Assembly: GCA_025403435.1 (NCBI GenBank) | Contig: CM046347.1 | Location: forward strand, 19,239,507-19,303,506 | Direction of reading: 5' to 3' | DNA length: 64,000 bases | Origin: Artocarpus heterophyllus | Taxonomy: Eukaryota > Streptophyta > Magnoliopsida > Rosales > Moraceae | Part shown: positions 23,791 to 35,207 of the stretch, piece after piece | How positions within the stretch are numbered: position 1 is the first letter of the stretch | Layout: each line of letters begins with the position of its first letter | Notes under the pieces: model-generated | What the model was told of the DNA's origin: nothing | Seen by the model: only the letters and a program-made list of their open reading frames with translations | Database searches by the model: none | Made by a program: the position numbers and the translations under genes

Positions 23791-24903
23791 TGAAAGGAAC
23801 AACAATTTTAACAAGCGTTGAGGATTAAAGATTCAATTCTGATAATTAATTTAAATATGCTTTAGTTTTCTAAAATTATATATTAAAAGGTTTTAATTGT
23901 GCAATATGTCATCCTTTGTCTACAATAAATCAAGAGTTTTCAGGTATTTAATGTACCAATTTATGTCTATAATGCATCAAAAACTCATTTTTAACAAATA
24001 AGTATGATTTTCAAATTAACTAACTAAAATTTCTAACAAAATTATAGTTAAGCATTTACCATGCTATTCACTATCTACAAATAATCAAAGTGCTCCTAAG
24101 CATTACCTGTGCTAGCCTATGTCTACGATAAATTAAAACTTAATTTTGCAAAAGTTTTAGCTAAATTAACATAAAAAGCATAAGTTTTTTTAAAAATGAT
24201 TTTGATATTATAACAGCTTAGAAACATTGAAAAACTAAAAAATATTTACCTTAATTTTGCTAGAATTTCTTCTTCTCTCTTTAGAAAAATGAAAATTTAG
24301 AAAGACATGTTGAAGATAGAAATACACATAATTTTACTAAGTATACATATTTTACAGCATAAAAACTAAGAATATTTTTCATAAAACATAAAACATAAAA
24401 CTAGAAACTAAGAAAAACTAAAACTAAACTTAGGACTACATTTTTACAAGAGAAAAATAATTTCTCACAAGGAGAAAGAGTGAGTATTACAAGCCATGGA
24501 GGGGGTATTTATAGGTGGATAAAATTACTATTTACATAATTTTATTTATTTATTTTATTATGTTTATTATTTTATTGAGATATTTTTAAGTAGAAAATTA
24601 GTAAGATGCAATTTGAGTGATTGAATATTTTTTTTGCCGCCCATTCACTCCAACAATCAGATTAAAATCTGATTTATAATTTTTTTTCTTTTTTTCTTCT
24701 CTTGGATAAATCTGGAATGTGTTGATTTTACTTGTTGATTCAGTGTGGTGCCTGTAAAAGATGGACAAAGACTGGCTGTTGGATTTGCTGAATGCTGACT
24801 AAGTTGCGGCTAAGATCCTGCACTGGAGCTGGGACCATGTGGGATGCTTTTGGCTATTCAATCAAGTCGAGGTAAGCTCATCTGGTGGTTAAGAAAGCAC
24901 GTG
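23791..24903. other. AT-rich left flank of the gypsy element
   Basis: No coding text is recognised. It is the left part of the DNA into which the gypsy element inserted; the right part resumes at 33883. Confidence 0.5.
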
Positions 24904-27049
24904 TGTCATGCCCCGCAGTACGGGAGGTGACGTGATAGTTTATTTAAATTATTTAAATGAAAATTTAATTAAAACTTGAGCTTAAGTCCTTAAATTAAAT
25001 TATGAAAATATAAAAATTTTAAATCACTTATAATCATTAAACAGACAAAAACATTGAGACAAACATCAAGTAAATAATAAAATAATAAATAAACGAGAAT
25101 GGGTTCCACTGACCTACATCTTGTGCACACACATAGTAATGACAATATTACATTATATCTACAGTCCAAATAAGGAGAAAGTTAAAATGTTATATGCTTT
25201 GATTTAATAATATAAATGACCTACTAAGTTCTCCTATTGCTCCTGGGTTCTGTCTGAAGAATCCTTTCTAAACCTAAGTGGAAATCCACCTAGAGGGGGA
25301 GAAGTTTAAAAATAAATAAAATGTAAGCGAAAGGCTTAGTAGGACTATATTTTAAGAAATATTAAATTCAAAAGGAAATATCATTACTCAAGAAATTATT
25401 TAAGAGAAAGCTTGAATAAATAAGTTTAAACAAAACTATCTAACCCAAACAGTTTATTGGTCGACCAGAAATATTACCAATTTCTTTTCCTAGGCAAACC
25501 ATATGAATAACACTACCGTAGTAGCCCAGCTAGGTTTCGGGACCTGCCTCTAAGGTCGTACGCTACACGACCCAATCTCTATTGTGGCATCATGCTCATA
25601 TATTCATTTTTATCATTATTCAAAAGCCATTTACCAGGTATTTTTATTTACATTCATTATGAAGTTCATTTCAATCCACGGTTTATAAAGATAACCGATA
25701 AAATTCCTTTTTCAATCAACCATTAAAAACATTTTGGTAAAAACCCTTTTGAAGGCCAAATCATTTGAAACTGGGTTACCAAAGAAAATGGGTAGAAGTC
25801 TTACCTCGATTCTCGTGCCGGTGCTCTACACCATAATCCCAGTCCGCTATACGTTAGCTCCGCGAAACCACGAACGACCCTAGATAAAACTAGGTCTATC
25901 AGTATCTAGTTTGAAATATTATACATTGCTAAACTAGTTCATGGTGTCCTAATGTGCCATTTGCATCTTTAAAATTATTTTATAAAGTTGGGATTTCAAT
26001 CAGGGTTCAAAACAGTGAAAACGGATGAAAAATCACAAATGTTCTCCTTGTTCGATCGGCCTACCGGTCTCCTTGGTTCGGCCGACGGCCTGTCAAAAAA
26101 CCAAGTCCAATCGGCCAAACATTTCCAGGTTCGGCCTGCTGGGCGGATGAATCCGTCCTGCCGATCCCTTGAATCTGGCCTGCCAAACTGGAAAATTTCA
26201 AAATTTTCCAGCCATGGGTTTTGGACCTCCTAAACCCTAAATCTTCATTTCAACTTGTTTTTCTTAGTTCTCAGGCATGGAAAAAAATCATAGATGATAG
26301 AAAAACATACTAGAACACTTTTAAACTCATTTAAACAAGATTTGCACACAAAATCCCAAAAAATCCAAAAAATGGTGAAAATGGAGAAAAATGAAAAATC
26401 TTGATTCGAATCCGTTTTTCTTAAAACAAAGCTTAGATCCTAGTTGTTCTAAGTTCCTCTAACTAGATCAAAGGTTTTCTAAGTTCAAATAAGCTTGAAT
26501 TTTAAATTGCAAGAAAAATTGAAAAATAAAAAAAGTTTTGAAATTTGAAAACTAACCTAGGATCGAAGCTTTAAATCGTGTTTTTGGTTGCTCAAACACA
26601 TTTTCGAGCCTCCAATACAGTAAACCAAAGCTTAGGGCTCGATTTAACTCAAAGATTTTGAGAGAAAATGAGAGAGAAAGGGAGAGGCAGAGAGAGAGAG
26701 TGATGCACGGGAGAGAGAGAGAGAGGGTGAGCTGAGAGAGAAAGAGAGAAGGAGAGGAAGAGAGGGAAAGTGAGAAATTAAATAGAGAGAAAAAGTTGGT
26801 GGTTTTATTGTGCAAAAACCCTGTGCTACCTACAATTTGTAAAACCAAATATATTTGACATTTGAGAAATTTTTTTGTTTTAAAACTTAAAATAACAATT
26901 TATAACAATAAGAAATCATTAAAATAAGAGAAACAACTTTAAACTCAAAATTTCACCAAATGATCAAATTAAGTTTAAAATATTCATTATGGCACACTAA
27001 TCCACCATTTTACATTCTAATATCATTTAATAAAATTTGGGGCGTTACA
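24904..27049 (-). repeat. 3' LTR of the gypsy element (2146 bp)
   Basis: On the minus strand it starts TGTAACGCCCC and ends GGGGCATGACA. A GA-rich tract at 26640-26780 is the complement of the CT-rich leader. Degenerate GGCAGGCCGA boxes lie at 26050-26188. Confidence 0.94.
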
Positions 27050-27062
27050 ACTCTCCACTCCT
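27050..27062 (-). other. Polypurine tract of the gypsy element
   Basis: The minus strand reads AGGAGTGGAGAGT immediately before the LTR start TGTAACG. Confidence 0.8.
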
Positions 27063-28640
27063 AAAAGAAATTTCGCCCTCAAAATTTTACATATCACTTC
27101 AGAAACCAAACAAATACAGATACAACTCCCGCATACTCGACTCTAACTCCCAAGTGGCTTCATCAACCCCGTGATGCTACCACACACCTTAACTAGCAGT
27201 ATGTCATGATGAAGCAAGCTAATCACCTTCTGATCGATAGTCTGAACCGACACTTCCTCGTACGTCGTGTCTTCTCGAACCTACACATCATGAAATGAAA
27301 CTACCTTACTTTGCTCAGGCGGACACTTCCTAAGCATCGACACGTGGAACACATCATGAGCATGAGATAATTCAGGGCACGCTAAGTGATCACGAATGGT
27401 CCAACATATCTCGGTGCAAGCTTACCACTCACTCTGAAGCGCGTAATGCCTTTACGAGGTGATACTTTCAAGAGAACAAAATCTCCTACCGCAAATGCCA
27501 AAGGTCGACATCTTCTATCAGTATAACTCTTCTGTCGACTCTAAGCTGCCCTCAATCGATCTCGAATTACAACGACTTTCTTATTGCTATCACAAATCTT
27601 ATCCGGCCCAAGAATAACCCTATCCTTCTGTTCTGCCCAACACATCGGTGACCTACACGGTCGCCCGCATAACGCCTCAAATGGTGCTATACCAATGCTT
27701 GCTTGATAGTTGTTGTTGTACGCCAATTCTGCCAGATGCAAATATTTCTTCTAATTCCCACTGAAGTCTAACGCACAAGTACGTAACATGTCCTTGAGAA
27801 TCTGAATAACCTGCTCATACTGTCCATCGGTTTGAGGATGAAACGCTGTACTAAAATTCAAATCCTACCTAAAGCCTCCTGAAAGCTCCTCCAGTACTTA
27901 GCATTGAACCTGGTGTCTCTATTAGATGGGATCGACAAAGGAACTCCATGCAACCGCACTATATTCTGTAAAAACAACTACCCGAGAACTTTCCTCGAAC
28001 ATGTAGACCTAAACGGGATGAAATGCATCGATTTCGTTAACCTGTCAACCACAACCCAAATTGCATCATGCCTTTGCTCCATCCTCGGCAAACTTGTAAG
28101 AAAATCCATCATCACATGCTCCCATTTCCATCTTAGCATAGGAAGTGGCTGAAGCTGACCTGCTGGCTTCTGATGCTCGACTTTCAGCTGAAGACACGTC
28201 GTACACTTGGCCATGTACTCTCGAACATCTTTCTTCATACTTCTCCACCAATATTGCCTTTTCAAATCATGATACATCTTCGTGCTTCCTGGATGAATGG
28301 CGAACTGAGACTTATGGGCTTCGTCCATAACGAATTTCGTCACCTCTGCGATTGCTGGAACTGCTAAGCGCTCTCGAAAGTACAACAATCCATCTGCATG
28401 CGCTCTCCATTCTTCAAATTGCTCCCCGTTCTGAACACGTGTCCAAATCCCTCGTAGATGTTGGTCCTGCCACTGATTCTACTTCACCATCTGAACAAGA
28501 GCTGGGGTCGCTTCCATATGGTACACTGAAGCTCGATCATAGTCTTCATAATACTATAGCCCATACTCACTCACTGTCTTATCTTTGTTCCAATCTTCAA
28601 GAGCCAAACAAGCGAGAATCCCTGAAGACTTCCTGCTAAG
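27063..28640 (-). pseudogene. Gypsy integrase and chromodomain region, broken
   Basis: The best piece (28388-27978) holds the integrase zinc domain (HPGSTKMYHDLKRQYWW followed by CTTCLQLK) and the first catalytic Asp in MMDFLTSLP. The core is interrupted around 27750-27950. AYNNNYQASIGIAPFEAL and the GRPCRSPMCW motif resume at 27741-27541. Beyond it the reading continues through FRVSGKLAPRYVGPF-like text and ends near 27160-27090 with HHGVDEATWELESSM. This matches the short chromodomain tail of Tekay/Del chromoviruses, thought to direct insertion to heterochromatin. Stops and shifts occur throughout, so no active integrase is encoded. Confidence 0.88.
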
Positions 28641-29062
28641 CGCATCTGTGACCACATTAGCTTTTTCAGGATGGCACTACAACACAAAATCATAATCCTT
28701 CATATACTCCGTCCATCTCCGCTGCCTCAAGTTAAAATCCCTCTGAGTGAACAGATATCTCAAATTCTTATGATTGGAGAAAACCTAAAATGTTACCCAC
28801 ACAAATAACATCTCCAAATCTTTAGCGCGTGAATTACCACCATGAGCTCCAAGTCATGAGTAGGATAATTTCGCTCGTGAGATCATAGCTGTCTCGATCC
28901 ACATGCCACCACGCGTCCATGCTGCATCAATACACATCCAAGTCCGCGTCTTGAAGCATCTGTGTAAACCTCGTACGGCCTGTCACTACTAGGAATAACC
29001 AGTACTGGGGCTGAAGTCAACCGATTCTTCAATTCTTGAAAAGCGAGCTCACATTCTTCATC
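28641..29062 (-). pseudogene. Gypsy RNase H domain, broken
   Basis: The minus strand between RT and integrase contains YEVYTDASRRGLGCVLMQHG with the first catalytic Asp, then RNYPTHDLELMVVIHALK. Further on comes text like [17 protein letters not shown] and HPEKANVV. Several stops and frame changes separate these pieces. The domain would remove RNA from the RNA:DNA hybrid. Confidence 0.8.
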
Positions 29063-29827
29063 TCACTCAAACCTGACATTGTTCCTGATCAATCTTGTTA
29101 ACGGTGCTGCGATCTTTATAAATTTCCTATAGTACCCTGCAAGAACCAAGAATTTATGGATTTCTGCTACATTCCTTGGTCGTTCCCATTCCACTATGGC
29201 TTTAATCTTGGATGGATCCACAAAAATACCAAGCTCTAATATGACGTGACCTAAAAACTTAACCTCTGTTAACCAAAACTCGTACTTTTCCTTCTTGGCA
29301 TACAACTGGTGCTCCTGCAGAGTCTGAAGCACGATCCGGAGATGCTGCTCATGCTCCTCCCAAGTCTTAGAATATACTAGAATATCATCAATGAGCACAA
29401 TCATGAACCAATCCAAATAAGGCCTGAATATCCTATTCATCAAATCCATGAAAGCTGCCGGAGCATTTGTCAATCCAAACGGCATCACTAGAAACTCAAA
29501 GTGTCCATACCGGGTCCTAAAAGCTGTCTTGGGAATATCTTCCTCCTTTATCCTAAGCTGATGGTATCCTGACTGCAAATCAATCTTTGAGAAGTACCGC
29601 GAACCTCCTAACTGATCGAACAACTCATCGATCCTGGGCAAAGGATACTTATTCTTCACTGTGATATGATTCAGCTGCCGATAATCTATACACAACCTGA
29701 GAGTCCCATCATGTTTCTTAGCAAACAAAATCGGTGTTCCCCACGACGAAGTACTATTTTGAATACATCCCTTATCAGCTAGCTCCTGAAGTTGCTTTCT
29801 CAATTCTTTCATTTCTGCCAGCACCAT
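29063..29827 (-). pseudogene. Gypsy reverse transcriptase fragment (254-codon open frame)
   Basis: An open minus-strand frame carries the RT domain almost entire: [20 protein letters not shown], then [15 protein letters not shown] with the first catalytic Asp, [20 protein letters not shown], and the active site LIDDILVYS. The usual FIDD is LIDD here, a mild change that keeps both Asp residues. FLGHVI and AGYYRKFI follow. The first Met is internal; the true frame would come from protease upstream, which lies in a different broken frame. Confidence 0.92.
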
Positions 29828-30029
29828 CTGATAAGGTGCTACTGAATCGGTGCTGTACTTGGAAACAACTCAATACCAAATTTGATCTCTCGATGCAGTG
29901 GTAATCCTAGCAACTCATTGGGGAAGACATCCTCATACTCATCAATCACTGGTATCGCTACATTTCTTTTCGAAGCATAGGGCTTACCTTCCAGACTTGC
30001 AAGAAAAGCATAACAAACTAGATTCTTTC

Positions 30030-30440
30030 GCCCTCCAAGTCATGTCTTCATAAGACGTTCACTCATCAACCGATCACCACCACCTTGGTAAGTGATCATC
30101 GTCCCCCTATCAGACACTAGGGTCACTTTTCCAAGCTGGCAGTCTACCACTGCATTATACTTGGACGACCAGTCCAACATTAGGATTACATCATATGAGC
30201 TCATGGGGAGTACAATTAAATCACTTTTCAAAGTCTCATCCCCAATCTTGATTTTACAAGCTTTACATACACAATTCACACATACCCGCCCTAAGGGAGA
30301 AGCTATAACTAGGGGTTCATTGAACTCTTCTATCTCTAATCCCAAGGCATGTGCAAAGGAACTTGAAACGAGAGAATGAGTGGCACCTGTATCGAATAAA
30401 ACATGAGCTAAGGATTGAGAAACTAGGATCGTACCATCGA
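30030..30440 (-). pseudogene. Gypsy aspartic protease remnant
   Basis: The minus strand near 30370-30425 reads AHVLFDTGATHSLVSS with the catalytic Asp-Thr-Gly. It is followed in a piece at 30345-30040 by SPLGRVCVNCVC, LIVLPMSSYDVILMLDW and YNAVVDC, the normal retropepsin order in chromoviruses. Translation runs on towards the RT frame but is interrupted between 29830 and 30040. The enzyme would cleave the Gag-Pol polyprotein. Confidence 0.85.
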
Positions 30441-30479
30441 CAACCGCATTACTAGTCTGGGCATCTGAACCTCATGTTG

Positions 30480-31628
30480 CCATCGCATGAATCTGAACTG
30501 GTGCTTTTCCTTTTCCCCTACCAACACTGCTAGGTTCTAGATTATTTGGTTGATACTGCTGTGATGGAGACGACTGCACACTAGCTGTACTTGGTGCTCG
30601 ATACTGAGGGACATTACACTGAAAGTTCTACGGCTGCTGCCCTTGTGCTGAATATGATAGTTGTTGATGAGAGAACTGAGGAAGCTGCAACTGCGGATAT
30701 TGTTGAGGTGGAGATAAAGGCTAAGGCTGATGACTGGCACCTTCTCCAGTCTGAGATCCTAGATGGGCACTCCTAATCGAACAATTTCTCTTGATGTGTC
30801 CTGGCTACTGGCAATAATGATAATGAAAGCTGTAGGGATTGCTGTGCCCGCTGCTTGATGTACTGCTACCGCTGTTCACGCCACCCTGCTTGTTCTTTCC
30901 TGGAATTGGACGGCTACCGGTGCTCTTCCTACCGTTCCTCTAGGGCCCTCTTGATGTCTTTGCTCGATCCTCACAATACTACACATAATCATTCTCCATT
31001 GATATTACTGACGACACAAGCTCTCCAAAACTCCTAAGTCGCAGAACAACCACCTGTCGCTAAATATGAGCCTTGAGTCCTTCCTGAAACTTAATATATT
31101 TTTCACGTTTCGATGCTATCGTTGATGGAGTAAACCTGGCCAACTCATTAAACCTTGCCTCATACTCTCGAACTGACAAATCATTCTGCTGCAACCTGTA
31201 GAATTCAGTCGCCTTTTGGTCTCCATACCCTTGCAGAAATATCGTTCGTAAAACAGCTCGTTGAACCTATCCCAACTGATATTACCATTGCGTTCCAAAT
31301 GCTTAGCTTGCTTCCACCAAGTATTAGGACCACCCTCGAACTTATATGCAACAAATTCCACACGATATTCAGCTAGCACACCAAGAGTATCCATGTGCTT
31401 CACGATTGAGTCTAGCCAATATTCTGCCAATTGCGGGTCCCCATTTCCATCAAAAGTCGGTATAGATCCATGTCGAAATTCTTTAAAATATGTATGTCGA
31501 CGACTAACATTAGAATCCTCAAGTCTAGGCCTAGCTGCCATCAGCCTGAATGCAGCAAACATAGACCTCATCATACTCTCATCATTTCCAAACTCGGCGT
31601 CAGCTGTTGAACGACGTCTAGGTGCCAT
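30480..31628 (-). pseudogene. Gypsy gag with zinc knuckle, frameshifted
   Basis: The start codon at 31628 opens MAPRRRSTADAEFGN. The capsid-type gag domain follows, with FDGNGDPQLAEYWLDSI, KFEGGPNTWWKQ and WDRFNELFYERYF. The frame shifts near residue 140-150 (about 31190), losing the end of the domain. A CCHC knuckle close to CQxPGHIKRNC is visible at about 30785-30820 with a stop inside it. Gln-rich and Ser-rich linker text lies between. The protein would form the particle and bind RNA. Confidence 0.88.
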
Positions 31629-31716
31629 TCTCTCACTTCTGAAAAAAAAAATTTAGACTGTCAGTAGTATTTCATTGCCATGCATATGTGTACACAATTC
31701 CCAAGGTCATAACCTT

Positions 31717-31730
31717 GAGCTCTGATACCA
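31717..31730 (-). other. Primer binding site, initiator tRNA-Met (gypsy element)
   Basis: The minus strand reads TGGTATCAGAGCTC three bases after the LTR, the standard plant tRNA-Met primer site. Confidence 0.93.
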
Positions 31731-31733
31731 TTC

Positions 31734-33882
31734 TATCACGTCCCGCAGTACAGGAGGTGACGTGGTAGTTTATTTAAATTATTTAAATGAAAATTTAATT
31801 AAAACTTGAGCTTAAGTCCTTAAATTAAATTATGAAAATATAAAAATTTCAGATCACTTATAATCATTAAATAGACAAAAACATTGAGACAAACATTAAG
31901 TAAATAATAAAATAATAATAGAAACGAGAATGGGTCCCACTGACCCATATCTTGTGCACATACATAGTAATGACAATATTACGTTACATCCATAGTCCAA
32001 ATAAAGAGAAAATTAAAATGTTACATGCCTTGATTTAATAATATAAATGACCTACTAAGTTCTCCTATTACTCCTGGGTTCTGTCCGAAGAATCTTTTCT
32101 GAACCTAAGTGAAAAACCACCTAGAGGGGGAAAATTTAAAAAACAAATAAAATGTGAGCGAAAGGCTTAGTAGGACTATATTTTAAGAAATATTAAATTT
32201 AAAAGGAAATATCATTACTTAAGAAATTATTTAAGAGAAAGCTTGAATAAATAAGTTTAAACAAGACAATCTTACCCAAACAGTTTATTGGTCAACCAGA
32301 AATATCATCAATTTCTTTCATGGGCAAACCATATGAATAACACCACTGTAATAGCCCAGCTGGGTTTCGGGACCTGACCCCAAGGTCGTATGCTACACGA
32401 CCCGATCTCTATTATGGCATCATGCCCATATATTCATTTTTATCACTATTCAAAACCCATTTACCGAGTTTTTTTTTATTTACATTCATTATGAAGTTCA
32501 TTTCAATCCACGGTTTATAAAGATAACCGATAAAATTTCTTTTTCAATCAACCATTAAAAACATTTTAGTAAAAACCCTTTTTAAGGCCAAATTATTTGA
32601 AACTGGATTACCAAAGAAAAGGGATAGAAGTCCTACCTAGATACTGTGTCGGTGCTTTACGCCGTAATCTCGGTCCGCTATATGTTAGCTTCGCAGAACC
32701 ACAAACGACCCTAGATAAAACTAGGTCTATCAGTATCTAGTTTAAAATATTCTACATTGCTATACTAGTTCATGGTGTCCTAATGTGCCATTTGTATCTT
32801 TAAAATCATTTTATAAAGTTGGGATTTCAATCGGAGTTCAAAACAGTGAAAATGGATAAAAAATCACAAATTTTCTTCTTGTTTGGTCAGCCTGCTGGTC
32901 TCGCTAGTTTGGCCGGCCGAACTGCTGTTGGAAAACCAAGTCCGGTTGGCCAAAATTTTCCAAGTTTGGCCTACTAGACGAATGAATCTGGCCTGCCGAA
33001 CACAAAGTTTGGCCTACCGAACTAGAAAATTTTAGAATTTTCCAGCCACGAGTTTTGGACCTCCAAACCCCAAATCTTCATTTCAACCTGTTTTTCTCAG
33101 TTCTCAGGCATGGAAAATAATCATAGATGATAGAAAAACATACTAGAACAATTTTAAACTCATTTAAACAAGGTTTGCATACAAAATCCCAAAAAATCCA
33201 AAAATGGTGAAAAATGGAGAAAAATAAAAAATCTTGATTCGAATCCATTTTTCTTAAAACAAAGCTTAGATCCTAGTTGTTCTAAGTTCCTCTAACTTAG
33301 ATCAAAGGTTTTCTAAGTTCAAATAAGCTTGAATTTCAAATTGCAAGAAAAATTGAAAAATAGAAAAAGTTTTAAAATTTAAAAACTAACATCGGATCAA
33401 AGCTTTAAATCGCGTTATTAGTTGCTCAAACACGTTCCCGAGCCCTCAATCCATTAAACCAAAGCTCGGGGCTCGATTTAACTTAAAGATTTTGAGAGAA
33501 AATGAGAGAGAAAGGGAGAGGTAGAGAGAGAGAGTGATGCACGGGAGAGAGAGAGAGGGTGAGCTGAGAGAGAAAGGGAGAATGAGAGGAAGAGAGGGAG
33601 AGTGAGAAATTAAATAGAGGGAAAAAGTGGGCAGTTTTACTGTGCAAAAACCATGTGCCACCCACAGTTTTGTAAAACCAAATATATTTGACATTTGACA
33701 AATTGTTTTGTTTTAAAACTCAAAATAACAATTTAAAACAATAGGAAATCATTAAAATAAACGAAACAATTTTAAACTCAAAATTTCACCAAATGATCAA
33801 ATTAAGTTTAAAATATTCATTATGGCATACTAATCCACCATTTTACATTCTAATATCATTTAATAAATTTTGAAGCGTTACA
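31734..33882 (-). repeat. 5' LTR of the gypsy element (2149 bp)
   Basis: It matches 24904-27049 end to end. The terminal CA on the minus strand is mutated (TATCACG instead of TGTCATG in plus-strand reading). Boxes at 32880-33030 are more degraded than in the other LTR, mostly by C-to-T type changes. Confidence 0.94.
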
Positions 33883-33887
33883 ACGTA

Positions 33888-34366
33888 CACGTGGGTGAAA
33901 CGCACATGATTCTACAAGGGGAGGGTGGTATGTGGACGACTTAGACACGCTGCATGGTTCCAATCATGCAGTTGTGAGCGCGCCACATGTTAGCTTTTTG
34001 ATTTAATTTTATTTTTTTGTTTTGTTGCGCATTTAAGGTTCCTTTTTGCCCATTTTTGTGTCTTTCTCTTCGTTTTTCTTACAGATTATTATTTTCAAAA
34101 ATAATTAATTATAAAACACAAAAAGATAATTCTAAAAATTACTAAAAATATTTTTAAACATAAAATCACACTAGAAACATATTTTCACACTAACAAACTA
34201 AAATACTAATTATCACACTAGTGCTATAATTAAGCGATTTAATGAGAAATGTTAATGCAAAATGATGATATTTAGTCATGGAAAATATACATTTTTATAG
34301 TCTCATCACATAAACTTACCTTTAAATTAATAAATAAATAAATATATCATTTGTTAAAAATATTAC
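33888..34366. other. Right flank of the gypsy element; probable P450 intron
   Basis: It lies downstream (minus strand) of the P450 exon donor site at 34366. No further P450 exon is recognisable here or to the left of the gypsy element, so the rest of the gene is lost or far away. Confidence 0.4.
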
Positions 34367-35009
34367 CTTTCTAGCTTCCTCGGAGAAGAAGACTTGTGGT
34401 TTATCTTTCCAGGAGTGAAGAACACTAATGGCAGTTATCTCAATGTCACTAAGAAACTTAGGCTTGGATGTGGTCATATTGACAAGTGAAAGAGCTACAT
34501 TTCTGAGTCTCTTGTGAGTCTCACCAACAGCCACTGACGTAGAGGGTTTCTCAAGAATTCCATGATGGATTTGGTTAACTGCACTCAATAGTTTTCCTTC
34601 ATTATGAAGTATGAAGTAGTTCAGTTCCTCCTCACAAGACACCACTGTTGGAGACAAGAACAAATGAAATTTGAAAACTTTCCCTTACCTGCAAATATAT
34701 ACACAACATATAACATAGATACACACATGTAAAAAACAATTTAATAACAACCCAATTTTTTTTTTTTGTATCTAGGATATATAGGTCATAAAAATTACTT
34801 GGAACAATGGTGTTGAAGAAAGTTGCCAATAGAATTAGAAGCGTAAGGCTTCAAGAAACAAAGTGTTTTTCCCACTAAAGGCCCTCAAAAGTGCCATTAG
34901 GGACCAGGCCTCTAGTCCTGAAGAACAAGGGTAAGAAATGGTTCAAGATGACACGCACAACAAAACCAAATCTGCCCACCATAACAACAAGCCAAAAACC
35001 TCCGGCCAT
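34367..35009 (-). pseudogene. Cytochrome P450 relic, CYP724-like, two exons
   Basis: Exon 2 (34688-34367) is bounded by TTTGCAG and GTAATA. It reads GKVFKFHLFLSPTVVSCEEE, LNYFILHNEGKLL, GETHKRLRNVALSLVNMTTS and VLHSWKDKPQVFFSEEARK. Exon 1 (35009-34799) ends GKTLCFLKPYASNSIGNFLQ, then HHCSK, before a GTAATT donor. Order, spacing and text fit the CYP85 clan, closest by eye to CYP724 (brassinosteroid C-22 hydroxylation). Exon 1 needs at least two frame changes, in the membrane anchor and before PLVGKTL. The first codon after the junction is TAA where the family has Tyr (SKYGKVFK). The heme-binding half is absent. It is a non-functional fragment; the family is inferred from the motif pattern. Confidence 0.85.
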
Positions 35010-35084
35010 GGAAAGGAGATGATATGCATAACTCTATAACTCCTATTCAAGGGAATTAAGCAAGTCTTGATCTGCAAACACTAC

Positions 35085-35088
<4 letters not shown>

Positions 35089-35124
<36 letters not shown>

Positions 35125-35207
35125 TGTATGTATGTATGTATGTGTGTATAATATAGTGGTGCTGTTGACTGTTGAGATGGATATCCACGGAGAGAGAGAG
35201 AGAGAGG
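35089..35207. repeat. TA, GTAT and GA microsatellites
   Basis: TA repeats occupy 35089-35120, followed by gtat repeats at about 35125-35141. A GA run lies at 35190-35207. Confidence 0.9.

Larger units (their letters stand above)
24904..33882 (-). mobile_element. Ty3/gypsy chromovirus (Tekay/Del-like), structurally complete
   Basis: Two matching LTRs (24904-27049 and 31734-33882) flank 4.7 kb holding gag, protease, RT, RNase H, integrase and a chromodomain-like tail in that order on the minus strand. This order defines Ty3/gypsy, and the tail points to a chromovirus. Flanking pentamers ACGTG (24899-24903) and ACGTA (33883-33887) match at four of five bases, consistent with one target duplication. 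The LTRs differ by scattered substitutions and small indels. All genes carry stops or frameshifts, so the copy is non-autonomous but could be mobilised in trans in principle. Confidence 0.95.

Noticed and set aside
26552..26848. Ser/Leu-rich frames in CT-rich tracts (also at 33446-33701, 38063-38326 and 19849-20040)
   Set aside because: All lie at the same place in related gypsy LTRs and translate the CT-rich leader; they are LTR sequence, not genes.
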